Positions 23,123 to 33,874 are shown, counted from the first letter of the stretch. The stretch is 64,000 nt of DNA from Typhlomys cinereus (GCA_023101885.1 JALPQD010000207.1:1369844-1433843); one strand, 5' to 3'. The notes: generated from the letters alone by a model not told the origin. Made by a program: numbers and translations.

Positions 23123-24250
23123 AACCACTGCAACGCTGCCTCACTCTGATCCCCCATGTGTTCTTCTTAATGCCAGGAGACTGTGACTAGGAAACAGAGT
23201 CCTGACCTTGTCCCAGACTGACCTCAGGTCACCTGTTCTCAGACCCCAGGCTTTCAGACCAGTGAGATGTCAACCTAATTGGATGCTTTTGTTCTGTGCT
23301 ACCCAATGGATGCATAGAGGGTTGAAGCCATGGTTAAGGTGTTATTTTTTTAATAAGCAATTTTTATTATTTGTATATTTTATATACAAACAAATTGAAT
23401 ATATATCCATACCTCTCCTTTCTCCCTTCCTACCTCTCTCCTCTCTCAGCCTCCCTTTCCTACACCCATCTAGCCATGTCCCCCTCATGTGTGGACCACA
23501 GAGTTCCCTTTGAGGCACCTGTACTAGTAAGGGATCAGGCCCCTGTGGTAGTATAAGTGGTCAAGGGTGTTCTTCAGCTACCAAAGGGAAGGGAACATAG
23601 AACCAGCTATCCTTACGGCACACCAGGGCAGAGGAAGGTGAGCGCAGTCTATAAAAAACACAAGTTTACCCCACTTTTACTCCGATGAACCCCTTCTTCT
23701 TTCCATCTAAGGTCACTTTACACTAATAAAATAAACTTCCTCAAAAAAAAAAAAATAACTTCCTCTAAGCTAGTTGATAAGGTCAACAATGGACAAGCAA
23801 TTTCATGGTCCTAAAGTGTCTTGAGAACCTAAAACAAGGTAAGGTATAAAGAGTGAAGGCGCTGGATGTGGTGTTTAGGAATGTCTTTTAAACAAGACGG
23901 CTTGATTCAGCAAGCTCTAGGACACTCTGGAAGATGTGCATTAAAGACGCTGCTTTTTTCAGGAACCTTATGGACTAGGGATAAACATGTGAAGGGGAGT
24001 GCCCCTCTCAGTGCATTTACCCAAGAAAGGGCCACTTAATCTGCCACAGAGGCCCTACTAGAGCAGATGATCCAGAGGGAACTCTGGGGTCCACACAAGC
24101 AGACAAGCAGGAGAGCGAGGAGAGGAGGGATGGAGTGGTAAAGAGAGGGCGAGATGGAAAAAAGGGAAGGGGGGAAGGAGAGAGCAGGGGCGACCGCTCA
24201 TGTTTGCAAAACTAGAAAAGAAAATTTAAAAAAAGATGACTGCTTTTTTT
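23123..24250. other. No gene recognised; purine-rich tract near the end
   Basis: A T-rich then CT-rich segment at 23340-23470 may be an old antisense L1 end, but I cannot support it. A G/A-rich tract lies at about 24109-24190. Confidence 0.3.
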
Positions 24251-24254
24251 TAGT

Positions 24255-24525
24255 GTGACTATTGTAGAAGTTACTCATTTCATCGCTGCACCATCATTCC
24301 TGAGGAAAGCGACTTGGGAAGGAAGGCTTTATTTCGGCTCACAGTTCCAGTCCATCATAGCAGGGAAGTAGGGAGGCAGGAGCAGGAGCTAGCTGGCCAC
24401 AGTGGGGAAGCAGAGAGCAGTGAAGGTAGCACGCAGCTCACTTTCCCCTTTCTTCAGTCCAGGACTCCAGGTGGTGGAACAGCAAGGCTGGCTGGTCTTT
24501 CCACTTCAGTTACCCTAAATTAGAT
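24255..24525 (-). repeat. Medium-length rodent repeat (family A), antisense, partial
   Basis: It reads GGAAGGCTTTATTTCGGCTC, ACAGTTCCAGTCCATCATAG, GGGAAGTAGGGAGGCAGGAG, the family A opening. The later half is missing. Confidence 0.55.
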
Positions 24526-25149
24526 GCCCCCCTCCCATAGAAGCTTGTCTTCTAGATGATTGTAAAATCATCAGGTTGACAATATGAACCATCGCCAGAA
24601 TGTCTCTTGCCATACTTGAATCATATGTATGGTAATTTTTTTTCATCATGGTCTGAGGTACAAGTGAAACTGGATGTCTTGACTGTGTAAATTGGGAACC
24701 CTGTTGTTCCTCAGAGGCTCTGAGACTGAGGCAGGGAAGCCTTTCGGGAGAGGAAGTAGTTAAGTACTCCGCTGCCAGCAAAACTTCTTGGCTGGCATGG
24801 CTTGTGAAAGAAAACACTGTGTGGCTGGAACAGAAAGAGGAGGTGACTGCGGGACTGGGGGAGCTGGCAGGGGCTGATCACCAGCGACTTCTGGGCCAGT
24901 TTGAAGAGTTTGCATCTTGGTCTGATTTTGTAAAGAACGACCTCAGCACCACAAATCAGTCAATTCCTTGAGCATTCCACTCCATCCACCCATTCACTAG
25001 TGTCTTCAGTGCTCTTAACGCCATTCACCAAACCGCAAGATAGGAGAGCATCAGTGTGGAAATGATTCCTAGAAAGTATTTTTTGCAAGTGATTAAATGG
25101 AGTGCATGCACTGTAGAGCAAAAGTTGAACCCAGGACAAAAGGGGACTT

Positions 25150-25290
25150 TGTTTTTGAAGACAGGATGTCATTGTCTAGCCTGGGTGTCCTCAGTTTTGC
25201 TATGTAGCCAAGGCTGGTCTTGAACTTTTGATCCTTCTGCCTCCACCTCCTAAGTGCTGGGATTATAGGCATTCACTACCATTCCCTGTC
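25150..25290 (-). mobile_element. B1 SINE, antisense
   Basis: It reads TTTTTGAAGACAGGATGTCA, TGTAGCCAAGGCTGGTCTTG, CTAAGTGCTGGGATTATAGG, CATTCACTACCATTCCCTG. Confidence 0.8.
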
Positions 25291-25785
25291 AAAAAAAGGG
25301 GGGAGGGGGACTTTGATGATGCCAATGTCCAGTGTGCTATATAGCTTGATTAGTTGTAACCCTAGGGCAAGCACTTCCTGTGTAGAAGGGAACCCTCATT
25401 CTCTATCTCTGTGTAGACTGCTTGCAAGTGTGTATGTGTGTGTTTAGATTGCTTGCAAGCTCCCACACAAGAGTCATTCAGAACCAGATTGCTGGGAACC
25501 CGCGCTGCACAAGAGCCATCAGAACAGCTTGGGAAGCCACCATGATGGGACACCTGGGCTTGCAGCTCTGCTGCGGGTTTCCTTCTGACATCCATTCCCC
25601 CACCTTTTGCTCGGGTCTGGCAAGGTGACTCATGGCCGACTACAGTGCTTATCTCCTTGCAGGAATTTATCTTTCAGAACCAGCACTTCTGTGCCCTTCT
25701 GGCAAAAGATTCTGTTAAGAATAAAGAAATAAAAAGACTGTACTCCAGGGAGAATCCAGGCTTCCTTTCCCTTAAGTTCAACAGT

Positions 25786-25840
25786 CACCTGAGGAGGTCA
25801 CGTGGGCGGTCACGTGGATGGTCACGTGGGTGGTCACTGG
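25786..25840. promoter_or_regulatory. 12-bp-periodic array of E-boxes
   Basis: CACGTG occurs at 25799-25804, 25811-25816 and 25823-25828, each inside GGTCACGTGG and spaced exactly 12 bp. A decayed fourth unit (GGTCACTGG) follows and a CACCTG E-box lies just before. By sequence it is a short minisatellite of the core bound by MYC/MAX, USF, CLOCK and TFEB-type factors. Whether it is bound is unknown. Confidence 0.6.
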
Positions 25841-26164
25841 CAGCTGCCAGGAATTCTTGGGGCAGTCCAGAGACACTCTCTTAGCCAGAGCGAGCATCCT
25901 GGGGTTTCAAGAGTCGCACACAGACTCCAACCTCTGCTTTGTGTTTTTTCTTGTGTCCCACAGATTATGTCATTACCTCCATTCTTTTTCTAGGGAACCA
26001 AGAACAGTGTATCTACTGGTCTCTCGCTTCTCAGCAGTTATTTGATTCATTTCCCTTAGGTGGAATCAAAAGCAGAAAAATGGGATGATGCCATTTTGCT
26101 CTCTGCGTTTTTTCTAATAAAATTGAATTGTGTATAATTCTGCTGCCCAAACATCCTTGCTGGT

Positions 26165-26225
26165 CATGCTTTATTTATTTATTTATTTGTTTGTTTGTTT
26201 GTTTGTTTGTTTGTTTGTTTGTTTA

Positions 26226-26263
<38 letters not shown>

Positions 26264-26500
26264 AGAGGGCACTGTGTGTGCCTCTAGAGGCCCAAAGGTG
26301 ACATCAGGAATCACCCTGGATCACTTGACCTCCTTTTTTGCTTTTGCTTTGGAGTTTCCCAAGCTCTGCCTTCCAGGGTTGGAGGTAGAGACTGCCACCA
26401 TTTCCACCTGGTATTTTTTTTCATAGGATCTGGATCCAAACTCAAGACCTTTTCCTTTCGAGACAGAGGTTTACCCCCTGAGTTCACTGAGTCCCTGTCT
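26165..26500 (-). mobile_element. Old B2-headed SINE (subfamily O), antisense, with TTTG and TG runs
   Basis: On the plus strand it opens with TTTA and TTTG repeats (reversed A-rich tail) and a (TG)n run at about 26228-26262. Next come GAGGGCACTGTGTGTGCCTC, ATCACCCTGGATCACTTGAC, CTGCCTTCCAGGGTT and CCTTTCGAGACAGAGGTTTA. This is the exact reverse of the subfamily O layout. Confidence 0.8.
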
Positions 26501-26568
26501 TTTTGATACATGTATAATCATAGCTTTAAAAAAAATTGGAAAAATAGGACAGTTTGATAGCTTGCTCT

Positions 26569-26605
26569 TTTCATTTAAAGGTTTTTTTTTAACCTTTAAA
26601 TGAAA
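26569..26605. repeat. Perfect 15-bp inverted repeat with T7 loop
   Basis: TTTCATTTAAAGGTT (26569-26583) pairs fully with AACCTTTAAATGAAA (26591-26605) around seven T bases. The element is AT-rich and could form a hairpin. No role is known. Confidence 0.9.
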
Positions 26606-27300
26606 TCGGTAAATTTTTTCAATGCACACTTGATCACGGCATGTCAAGAAACCTGTCAATGCTGTCCCTGCTTTGAGTAACTGAATGGCATCTTGAAGTT
26701 CCGTTACTAGTTCTTTAATGATAAACAAGAGTACGTGAGCATCTTTAGTCTCACTAACACAATCATTCATCTGGATTTTCATTAAAAAAACAGAGATAGG
26801 GAAAGAAGCAAAGTAAACAGACAACAGCTCAATTTCTGTTGGTCTCTCGGAGAAGGGAGACTCATTAATTTCAGGTCTCCTCTGCAAAGGTTACTGCCTT
26901 CCTTTTGCTCTTCTACTTCCTCTAGCAGCTCTTGATGGCTGCCACCTCGCCCAAGCGCTTTCTCGACTCCACCTGCTCAGGGCCTTTGGCTGCGGTTCTG
27001 TCTTCTGCTGCCATTCCCACTGCGACCACTCCCCGCCTCTCACCAGTTTGTTGCCCGGTGCTTTGTGGCTCTGCTTAGCGACTAAAACACTGCTGACGAG
27101 GCAACAGAGGAAGGGTCCTTGTCGCAGTCTCGGAAGTTGTGCCTGGAAGGTCTCTGGGAGTGATCGGTGCCATTTTGCTTGTGAGCACATTTCTAAGCCT
27201 ATCTACAAGCAACCATGGCAACAAGCTTGAAAATGCTCAACAACGATGGGACCTTTAGTCTTTCTCTCTCTCTCCTGTCTCTCTCTCTTCTCTCCTCTCT
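26606..27300. other. Unassigned segment with GC-rich core, possible retrocopy
   Basis: The minus strand has a GC-rich part (26890-27200) that reads MAAEDRTAAKGPEQVESRKR after an ATG near 27017 and then meets a stop. A minus frame of 138 codons spans 26471-26887. I cannot match either to a known protein, and no A tail or target duplication is clear. A TC-rich tract ends it at 27260-27310. Confidence 0.3.
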
Positions 27301-27309
27301 GCCTCTCTA

Positions 27310-27420
27310 TCTCTCTCTAAGATAAGGTCTCATGCAGCCTGGACTGACTTCAAGCTTGCTACGTACCTGAGAATGATCTTGAATTTCCGGTTCTCCTGCT
27401 TCATCTCCCGGGTGCTGGGA
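27310..27420 (-). mobile_element. B1 SINE, antisense, partial
   Basis: It reads AGATAAGGTCTCATGCAGCC, GAATGATCTTGAATTTCCGG, TCATCTCCCGGGTGCTGGGA, a reversed B1 that stops at the L1 start. Confidence 0.65.
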
Positions 27421-27421
27421 G

Positions 27422-28733
27422 TGCTATTCCACTTTTGGGAATAACCCCCCATACAGCAGAGGTTCACCTCGATAGCACAAGCACGACCATGTTCATAGCA
27501 GCACTGTTTACAATAGCAAAGTCATGGAATCAGCCCAAATGTCCAACAGTTGACGAGTGGATAAGGAAACTCTGGTACATCTATACAATGGAGTACTACT
27601 CAGCCATCAAAAATGATGAATTACTGGAATTTGCCGGGAAATGGATGTCATTAGAAACAATTATATTAAGTGAAGTATCCCAGACCCAGAAAATTAAGCG
27701 CCGTATGTACTCCCTAATAGGTGGCTCCTAGTACCAAACCCACCCAGCCCACCTAGAGACAGTAATTGCAAGGATTATGAACAGGAGGGATGGGGTAGGA
27801 GGGCCACACCAGAAACAAGGAGAGAAGGGACCATGTTACAGCAGAGAAATTAGGCCTCTACCAAGGACCCAAATAAGTAATGAGACATCTGATTAAGTTC
27901 ACAGACTTTTGTTCCTGATCATTTACTACTGAGGGGGTGTGATCTCACCAGAAGAGGAGGGCATATAGTCTGGCAGATAAAAAGTAACCATTTTGCAAAT
28001 GGGTGATAGACCCCTCCCTTACTGTGGTTTCCCACTTTTATTCATCTACCTTTGAATGTGCTTTAATCACAAGACTCTAACAGCTTTTTGTCTCTGGCCA
28101 GGGGGTAACATACAATGCTCACCAGGATGGAGTGAAGGGCATTGCAGGAGCAGCAAAACTGCAAAAGAAAATCAACAAACCACAATCCAGAACTTCAGAG
28201 ACTCTATATCAACCACCTAGAACTAGGCCAGCTTAGTCTCTTCCCATCTTGAAGCTCAGGGAAATTTGCGGAAGAGGGGGTGGTAAGAGTGTAAGAGCAA
28301 AAGGATGGGAGGAGCAATGATATGTAAGATACTCTATGCTAGTTAGGGCTGAAGCAATCATAATTGGACTTTGCATGCCCTGCGCATTGTCCAACACACT
28401 ATTGACCTCACAAAGTCTAGCATCTGCTAAAGGCACCAAGATCCTTGGAGGCAAAGGATTGGCAGCCACAGCAGTGTTCCTATACCTAAGGGGAACACGG
28501 GAAAGGGTTCAGGGAAAGGCCACTGGGTCCTTGTACGTCATCGGAGAGGAGGGCCCAGAGGAAAATCAGACATGCACAAGAAAGGACTCTCTGGGAATTG
28601 GGGTGGGAGGCACTGGGGATGGGGAGGGAGAGGGGTAGGGAGGGGGAACAGGGGGTACGGGGGGAGGAGGAGGGAGGGAGGGAACTGGTGTACCTAATAA
28701 GTTTGTATGAGCTGAAATTAAAAAAAAACTCAT
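27422..28733 (+). mobile_element. 5'-truncated L1: ORF2 C-terminus and 3'UTR
   Basis: The copy starts inside ORF2 (AIPLLGI-like). It keeps the C-terminal end open to 27731, with MFIAALFTIAKSWNQPKCP, YIYTMEYYSAIKNDELLEF and a final LIGGS, the standard L1 ORF2 end. The roughly 1.0-kb 3'UTR follows and ends in a purine-rich G/A tract, CTAATAAGTTTGTATGAGCT and an A run at about 28722. It is younger than the other L1 copies in the window, because the reading frame is intact where it exists. It is truncated, so it cannot move by itself. Confidence 0.92.
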
Positions 28734-28734
28734 C

Positions 28735-28770
28735 TATCTACCTATCTACCTACCTATCTATCGACCTATC

Positions 28771-28824
<54 letters not shown>

Positions 28825-29115
28825 TTACCTACCTACCTACCTATTATGTATCTATCTATCTCTCTATCTATCTATCTACCTATTATCTATCTATCATCTA
28901 TCTACCTATATATCTATCATCTATCTGCCTATCTATCATCTATCTATCTATCTATCTATCTATCATCTATCTATCCATCATCTATCTATCCATCATCCAT
29001 CTATCTCTCTATCTCTCTATCTATCTATCTATCTATTATCTATTATCTATCATCTATCTATCTATCATCTATTTACCTACCTATCTACCTACCTGTCTAC
29101 CTATCTATCATCTGT

Positions 29116-29171
<56 letters not shown>

Positions 29172-29178
29172 ATCTATC

Positions 29179-29221
<43 letters not shown>
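28735..29221. repeat. About 490-bp (TCTA)n tetranucleotide array
   Basis: Runs of TCTA/CTAT with CTAC, CATC and TTTA variants. It fills the gap between the 3' end of an L1 on the plus strand and the 3' end of a SINE on the minus strand. The 277-codon and 201-codon frames through it (Ser-Ile-Tyr-Leu repeats) are artefacts. Confidence 0.97.
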
Positions 29222-29261
<40 letters not shown>

Positions 29262-29467
29262 CAGAGGGCACTATGTGTCCCTGTGGAGGCCCAAGGAATC
29301 ATCCTGGATTGCTTCTATTTCCTTCTTGCTTAGCTCTAGGCTTTCCCAGGCTCCGCTCACCAGGGCCTGGTTTCCCACCTGGCATTTTTACACAAGTCCT
29401 GGGATGCAAACTCAGGCCCTTGTGCTTGTGAGGCAGAATCTTAACCCCTGAGCCATCTCTCCACCCC
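29222..29467 (-). mobile_element. Old B2-headed SINE (subfamily O), antisense
   Basis: A (TG)n run at 29222-29258, then CAGAGGGCACTATGTGTCCC, GGAATCATCCTGGATTGCTT, CACCTGGCATTTTTACACAA and TTAACCCCTGAGCCATCTCT. Confidence 0.85.
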
Positions 29468-29477
29468 TGGGAGTGCA

Positions 29478-29565
29478 GTTTTATGCAGTGCTAGAGATCG
29501 AACCCAGGGGTTCAGGCATGCTCCGACAGCACTCCACCTGCTGAGTGACATCTGTAGTCTTTCTT
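29478..29565 (-). mobile_element. ID-like SINE, antisense
   Basis: GTGCTAGAGATCGAACCCAG, then GGGTTCAGGCATGCTCCGAC and CTCCACCTGCTGAGTGACAT. Confidence 0.55.
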
Positions 29566-29569
29566 TCCT

Positions 29570-30215
29570 TTCTTGCTGGACTGGGTTACTGTGCAGTCAT
29601 TCCCTTCTTATCAGGAGTTGTTTGGTGACTCTAACCATGACAGAAGTGATCCAAGTGATCACTGCTTCCAAACCATAATTTGAGGAACAGATGAGAAACA
29701 GAAAAATCTAGTAGCCTCCACTGAGTGCCTTTTAAGATGAAACCAGCCAAACCAAACAAAAAAACTACCTCACAGCCCTCCATTTGCTGCAGGCGTCTAA
29801 AAATAGCTTGCAATGCTGTCCTTCACCTTGACGGCTATTTTTGTCACAAGCTTTCAATGTGATTGGTGCTGAGCTGCAGAACTCAAGCATTGTCTGTAGA
29901 GGAACAGACAGCCCATTAGGCCTTAGATTAGAGGTTCATTGCCAAGCACTCCTTTCTGGGTCTGTCAGGGTCTCGTCTCTTCCTGACAACCACAGGGCTA
30001 TGAACAGCCCAACCCTCTTCATACAGAACACAAGTTACTGCTTCTTCAAGGAAGGGTGTGGGCTGCTTCTACACCAATCGTCTCATACGCTCGTAGATTC
30101 AAATATTTAGGTCTCTCCTATGTGCCAGGCGAAAGTCTGCTAGGAGCCAAATACATAAAAAAAAAGCACAATGGAGATGTCGAAAAGAAAAAAGTCATCT
30201 CAGAAAGACGATGAT
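29570..30215. other. No gene recognised
   Basis: Sequence without recognised repeats or coding features apart from short chance frames. Confidence 0.3.
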
Positions 30216-30217
30216 GT

Positions 30218-30380
30218 GGGGCTGATAAGACAGCTCCGTGGGTAAAGTGCCTGCTCACACACCTGGGATCTCGAGTTTGATCCTTGGAACCCACATGGTG
30301 AAAGGAGAAATCTGACTTTGTTTCTAAACATTGTATCCACGGTCTTCTTCCCCTGCTCCTCCAAACAATAAAATATATAT
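30218..30380 (+). mobile_element. B3-like SINE, sense
   Basis: It reads GGGCTGATAAGACAGCTCCG, GAGTTTGATCCTTGGAACCC, ACATGGTGAAAGGAGAAATC, followed by an AATAAAATATAT tail. Confidence 0.65.
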
Positions 30381-30390
30381 TTTTAAAAAG

Positions 30391-30627
30391 GGTGGGTGGG
30401 GAGTTGGCTCAGAGGTTAAGGACTTTGTCTTGCAAGTAAAAGGACCCAAATTTGGATCCTAGATCACAGGTGAAAATGCCAAGTGAAAATGGCGGTGGCC
30501 TGCAACTCCAGTTCTAGAAGACAGAGCCCGTGAAAGAGGTAAAGAAAAAGCCTGTGAAACAAGGAGGTAAAGAAACCCAGGATGATTCCACAGGGACGCA
30601 TGCTCAAGTGCACGTTCCCATAAACCC

Positions 30628-30682
<55 letters not shown>

Positions 30683-30700
30683 ATACGGATACTCATTCAC
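30391..30700 (+). mobile_element. Old B2-headed SINE (subfamily O), sense, with long CA run
   Basis: It reads GGGGAGTTGGCTCAGAGGTT, AAATTTGGATCCTAGATCAC, AAATGGCGGTGGCCTGCAAC, CAGGATGATTCCACAGGGAC, and a (CA)n run at about 30630-30679. An internal duplication (GAGGTAAAGAAA-type phrase twice) is present. Confidence 0.8.
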
Positions 30701-30704
30701 ATGT

Positions 30705-31485
30705 AAAAAAATCAAAGAGAGAATGAGGCGGACAGAGGCGACAGTTTGGATCTGGTCACTAGGGCAGGTCCCTTTGGTCGGGTGGCATCTAAGTGCAGGG
30801 ACAGGCTATGTGACTCTAGAGAGGAGCAGAACGGAGGCTTGGGAAGTAGAAGCAGCTCCTCTAGCCAGTCCGCAGGGGAGTGTGGTTGGGTTGGACGCTT
30901 GAGGGCCATAGAGCACGTCTGAGAGAGGCTGGCCCCTGGGTACAGACAGAGCACGCAGGCAATAGAGACGTGAGGATCTATTGCCCATGAAACAACTGTC
31001 CAAGTGACCGGGCTTCACATGGCCCGGAGGCCGAAGGAAGACAGGGAACCAATAGCCAACTCACCCAGACGCCTGGACCAGCAGTGACAATGGTGGTCTC
31101 CCGGTTAGCTGGGAGCAGAGTTCTAGGGGAAACCTCCAGGCCCTGTGTACACTAGCCGTCTGGAGCGTTTGCCACTCAGATGGGCTGCTTTGGCACCGAC
31201 ATCTACTCTAAGCAGACACCATTCTGTCGGTGCCACCTGCTGTGTTTATGACTCCCTGTAACCGTGGATCTTCAGAGCCGACCCAAGTAGACTGTGTGAC
31301 TGTCCACGTGACTGCGATCAGCCGTGTGATTGTATGATCAGCACGTGTTTTCTCAAATGTCAAAGATTTCTATCAAGGATGCTGGGTAGCTTGATGAAGA
31401 AGCTCTCGTGGTTATGGAGAGACGGAGATAGTAAGTTCAGTTCTAATGGGCTACAAGGCCTTTGTTTTTTTTGTGCATGCAAAAA
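30705..31485. other. No gene recognised
   Basis: GC-balanced, low-repeat sequence. I see no confident features. Confidence 0.3.
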
Positions 31486-31488
31486 AAA

Positions 31489-31768
31489 TGGTGTGTGTGT
31501 GTGTAGGTGTGTAAAGGCTTGTGTGCAAGAGGGCACTTGAGTGTGTGTGCCTGTAGAGGCCCAGAGTAGACGCAGGGACTCATTCTTGATTGCTTCACCT
31601 CCTTATTGCTGTGCTCTGGGGCTTCCTAGGTCCCACCTTCCAGGACTGGAATTACAGGCTGCTCCCCTATCTGACTGGCATTTTTATGTGGAATCTGGGG
31701 ATACAAACTCAGTTCCTTTTGCCTGTGAGGAAAAGGCTTTAATCCCTGGGCCATCTCTCCAGCCCCAA
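31489..31768 (-). mobile_element. Old B2-headed SINE (subfamily O), antisense
   Basis: A TG-rich start, then GAGGGCACTTGAGTGTGTGT, TTCTTGATTGCTTCACCTCC, TGGCATTTTTATGTGGAATC, TGGGCCATCTCTCCAGCCCC. Confidence 0.85.
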
Positions 31769-31854
31769 AGCCTCTTTTCCTTAACTGTGCATCCTGGTGT
31801 CTAATACTTCCTGAGTGCTTCTATTCAGTCCTCAAAACAATTTTTTTTGAAGGT

Positions 31855-31965
31855 GAAGCGGTGATTCAAGTCTGAAATCCCAGCATTCAGGAGTCAAAAT
31901 AAGAAGGATTATGAATGAGCACCGCCTGGGCTACACAGCGAGACTCTGCCTCAAAACCCCCCTCT
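31855..31965 (+). mobile_element. B1 SINE, sense
   Basis: It reads AGTCTGAAATCCCAGCATTC, AGAAGGATTATGAATGAGCA, TGGGCTACACAGCGAGACTC, TGCCTCAAAACCC. Confidence 0.7.
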
Positions 31966-31979
31966 TATTAGACATGCGC

Positions 31980-32231
31980 ACGTGAGTGTGTGTGTGCCTG
32001 TGTGTGTGCTTGCGAGCGCCTGGGTGTGAGGATCGAGGTTGACTTTGGGACTTATCCTGGATTGCTTTTACCTCCTTTCCACTTTGCTCTGGGTTTTCCC
32101 AGGCTCTACTTTCTAGAGTCAGAAGTGCAGGCCATTTCTGCCTGGTATTTTTACATGAGATCCAGGATCTAAATTTAGGACCTTCTGCTTGTGAGGCAGA
32201 GTCTTAACCCCTGAGCCATCTCTCTAGCCCC
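31980..32231 (-). mobile_element. Old B2-headed SINE (subfamily O), antisense
   Basis: A TG-rich start, then TATCCTGGATTGCTTTTACC, CTGCCTGGTATTTTTACATG, CTTGTGAGGCAGAGTCTTAA, CTGAGCCATCTCTCTAGCCC. Confidence 0.85.
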
Positions 32232-32534
32232 TCAAAGACTTTTTTATTGAATAGCTGTGATGCTTTGGGGGTTGTGCTGGGCACTGTTTTGAAGGGGCAA
32301 ATGACATGGTTTCTGTCCTCGTGTATCTTGGAGTCAAATGGGCTGTCTAGAATGTGCATTACATCCTCTGGGATGGAGTAAGATTAACCACCCCCAATAC
32401 ACCATTTCAGATTTTCTGAAATAGACATCCTACTGTTTTTCTCAATAAAGACCTTTGCTAACTGCCAGACAGCCTGCCATGTAGCTGTGGTCTATGCTTC
32501 TGTCATCTGTCAATCCATTTGTCTGCATCGTTTC

Positions 32535-32610
32535 TGACAGCGTCTCATGAAGTGCAAGCTGCCCTTGAACTCCTGATCCAGTCTCCCCCACCCAGCATGA
32601 TGCACTTGTC
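32535..32610 (-). mobile_element. B1 fragment, antisense
   Basis: ACAGCGTCTCATGAAGTGCA then GCTGCCCTTGAACTCCTGAT resemble a reversed B1. The match is short. Confidence 0.4.
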
Positions 32611-32694
32611 TTTGATACTGGAAACACTGATGGGTAGAGATCATGTAAATTTAGATCTTCAGTGATCACTTTTAAAGAAAATCTTTGTTGCAGT

Positions 32695-33095
32695 TCGCCT
32701 GCATAGTTGCTGATAAATGACCATCAAATAGCTTAAGAGAACAAGAGATTTATTCTTTTATGATTACTGGTTATAGTTCATAGTCCAGCTTGACGGGAGA
32801 GCTCACACAATACCAGGGCCTAGGGAAGTGGCCATACCATCACCACATAAAGGCTGAGAGAGAGATGATCCTTCCTTGTCAGACCAGCATGTCTGGCAAA
32901 GCATACACAAAGATGCCAACTTCCTTAACTGACTCTCAGTATTTTATTCATCTGTTTAGGGTCTAGTCCCACCACCATGGGCTGGGCCTTCCCCATCAGC
33001 TAGACAATCTCCTGCAGGTTTGCTCTGGGCTTAACTACTAATTCTCTACAAATGTGTCCAGAGCTCAACTGTCGAGCTGACACCTGTGCTTAACT
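32695..33095 (-). repeat. Medium-length rodent repeat (family R), antisense
   Basis: Phrase order is shared with 44594-44997: GTTGCTGATAAATGACCATC, GATTACTGGTTATAGTTCAT, CCCACCACCATGGGCTGGGC, CTCCTGCAGGTTTGCTCTGG, GAGCTGACACCTGTGCTTAA. I take it as an old rodent repeat of unknown class. Confidence 0.65.
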
Positions 33096-33376
33096 ATGAC
33101 AATCTTCAAGCACATCCCACCGCTCTGTGTGAAGGTGTGCCCATACTGTGGGGCAATGCACTTGCCAAGCCTCCAACTGCTCCTTGGACTGGCAAGGCCA
33201 AGGGCAGGATTGACACAGGAGAGTGAAGGTTTCCTATCAGGTGGACCACAGACAGCATTCCACATTTCCACAGAACTTTTAGAGATGTAAGACTTATGTG
33301 ACAGCTTATGTGGGTGAGGAAAATATGAACCCCCACCCCCCAGTTAGCCACATACATAAAAGCTTCAACATGGGTG

Positions 33377-33595
33377 GGGGCTGGAGAGGTGGCTCAGGGG
33401 TTAAGCCTCCGCCTTGCAGGCGGAGGGTCCTGAGTTCGGATCCCAGATCCCACGTATAGACGCCAGGCGGAAGCGGGGGCAACCTGGGCTTCTGGTCCTG
33501 GTAGGACGGAGCCTGTGAATCCCCAGGCAGAAGGAGGTGGAGGCGTCCATGGTGGTTCGCAAGTTCGTCCGTGGTTCTACACAGACACAGATACA

Positions 33596-33640
<45 letters not shown>

Positions 33641-33680
33641 GCACAGTTGAATAAATAATAATAATAAAAAAAATTAAAAA
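33377..33680 (+). mobile_element. Young B2-headed SINE (subfamily Y), full length
   Basis: It reads GGGGCTGGAGAGGTGGCTCA, GAGTTCGGATCCCAGATCCC, GTATAGACGCCAGGCGGAAG, GGTCCTGGTAGGACGGAGCC, a long (CA)n run at about 33598-33637, GAATAAATAATAATAATAAA and an A tail. A perfect 17-base target duplication, AAGCTTCAACATGGGTG, lies at 33360-33376 and 33681-33697. Confidence 0.94.
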
Positions 33681-33702
33681 AAGCTTCAACATGGGTGTTT
33701 GG

Positions 33703-33765
33703 GGAGCCCCTCAGGGGCAGAGCATGAACTTGCATGAATCTAAGTTCCAGCACCAAATAAGTGAG
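33703..33765 (+). mobile_element. ID-like SINE fragment, sense
   Basis: GGAGCCCCTCAGGGGCAGAG, CATGAACTTGCATGAATCTA and AGTTCCAGCACC fit a decayed ID element. Confidence 0.5.
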
Positions 33766-33840
33766 CATTCTAACTTCTGTTGATATATTTTCTAATGATC
33801 TGCACAAGTGCCTAAGACGATACTTGAGATTGGTATGCTG

Positions 33841-33874
33841 GTTGCTTCTTTCAGAAGGTTGCTTCTTTCAGAAG
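33841..33874. repeat. Perfect 17-bp tandem duplication
   Basis: GTTGCTTCTTTCAGAAG occurs twice in a row. Confidence 0.95.

Noticed and set aside
28735..29221. Regular repeats considered as a CRISPR-like array
   Set aside because: Units are tetranucleotides with no spacers; this is a eukaryotic microsatellite.
28598..29451. 277- and 201-codon frames rich in Ser, Ile, Tyr, Leu
   Set aside because: They are translations of the (TCTA)n and (TG)n arrays and not genes.
33306..33692. 128-codon minus frame
   Set aside because: It is the antisense of a young SINE plus its CA run.
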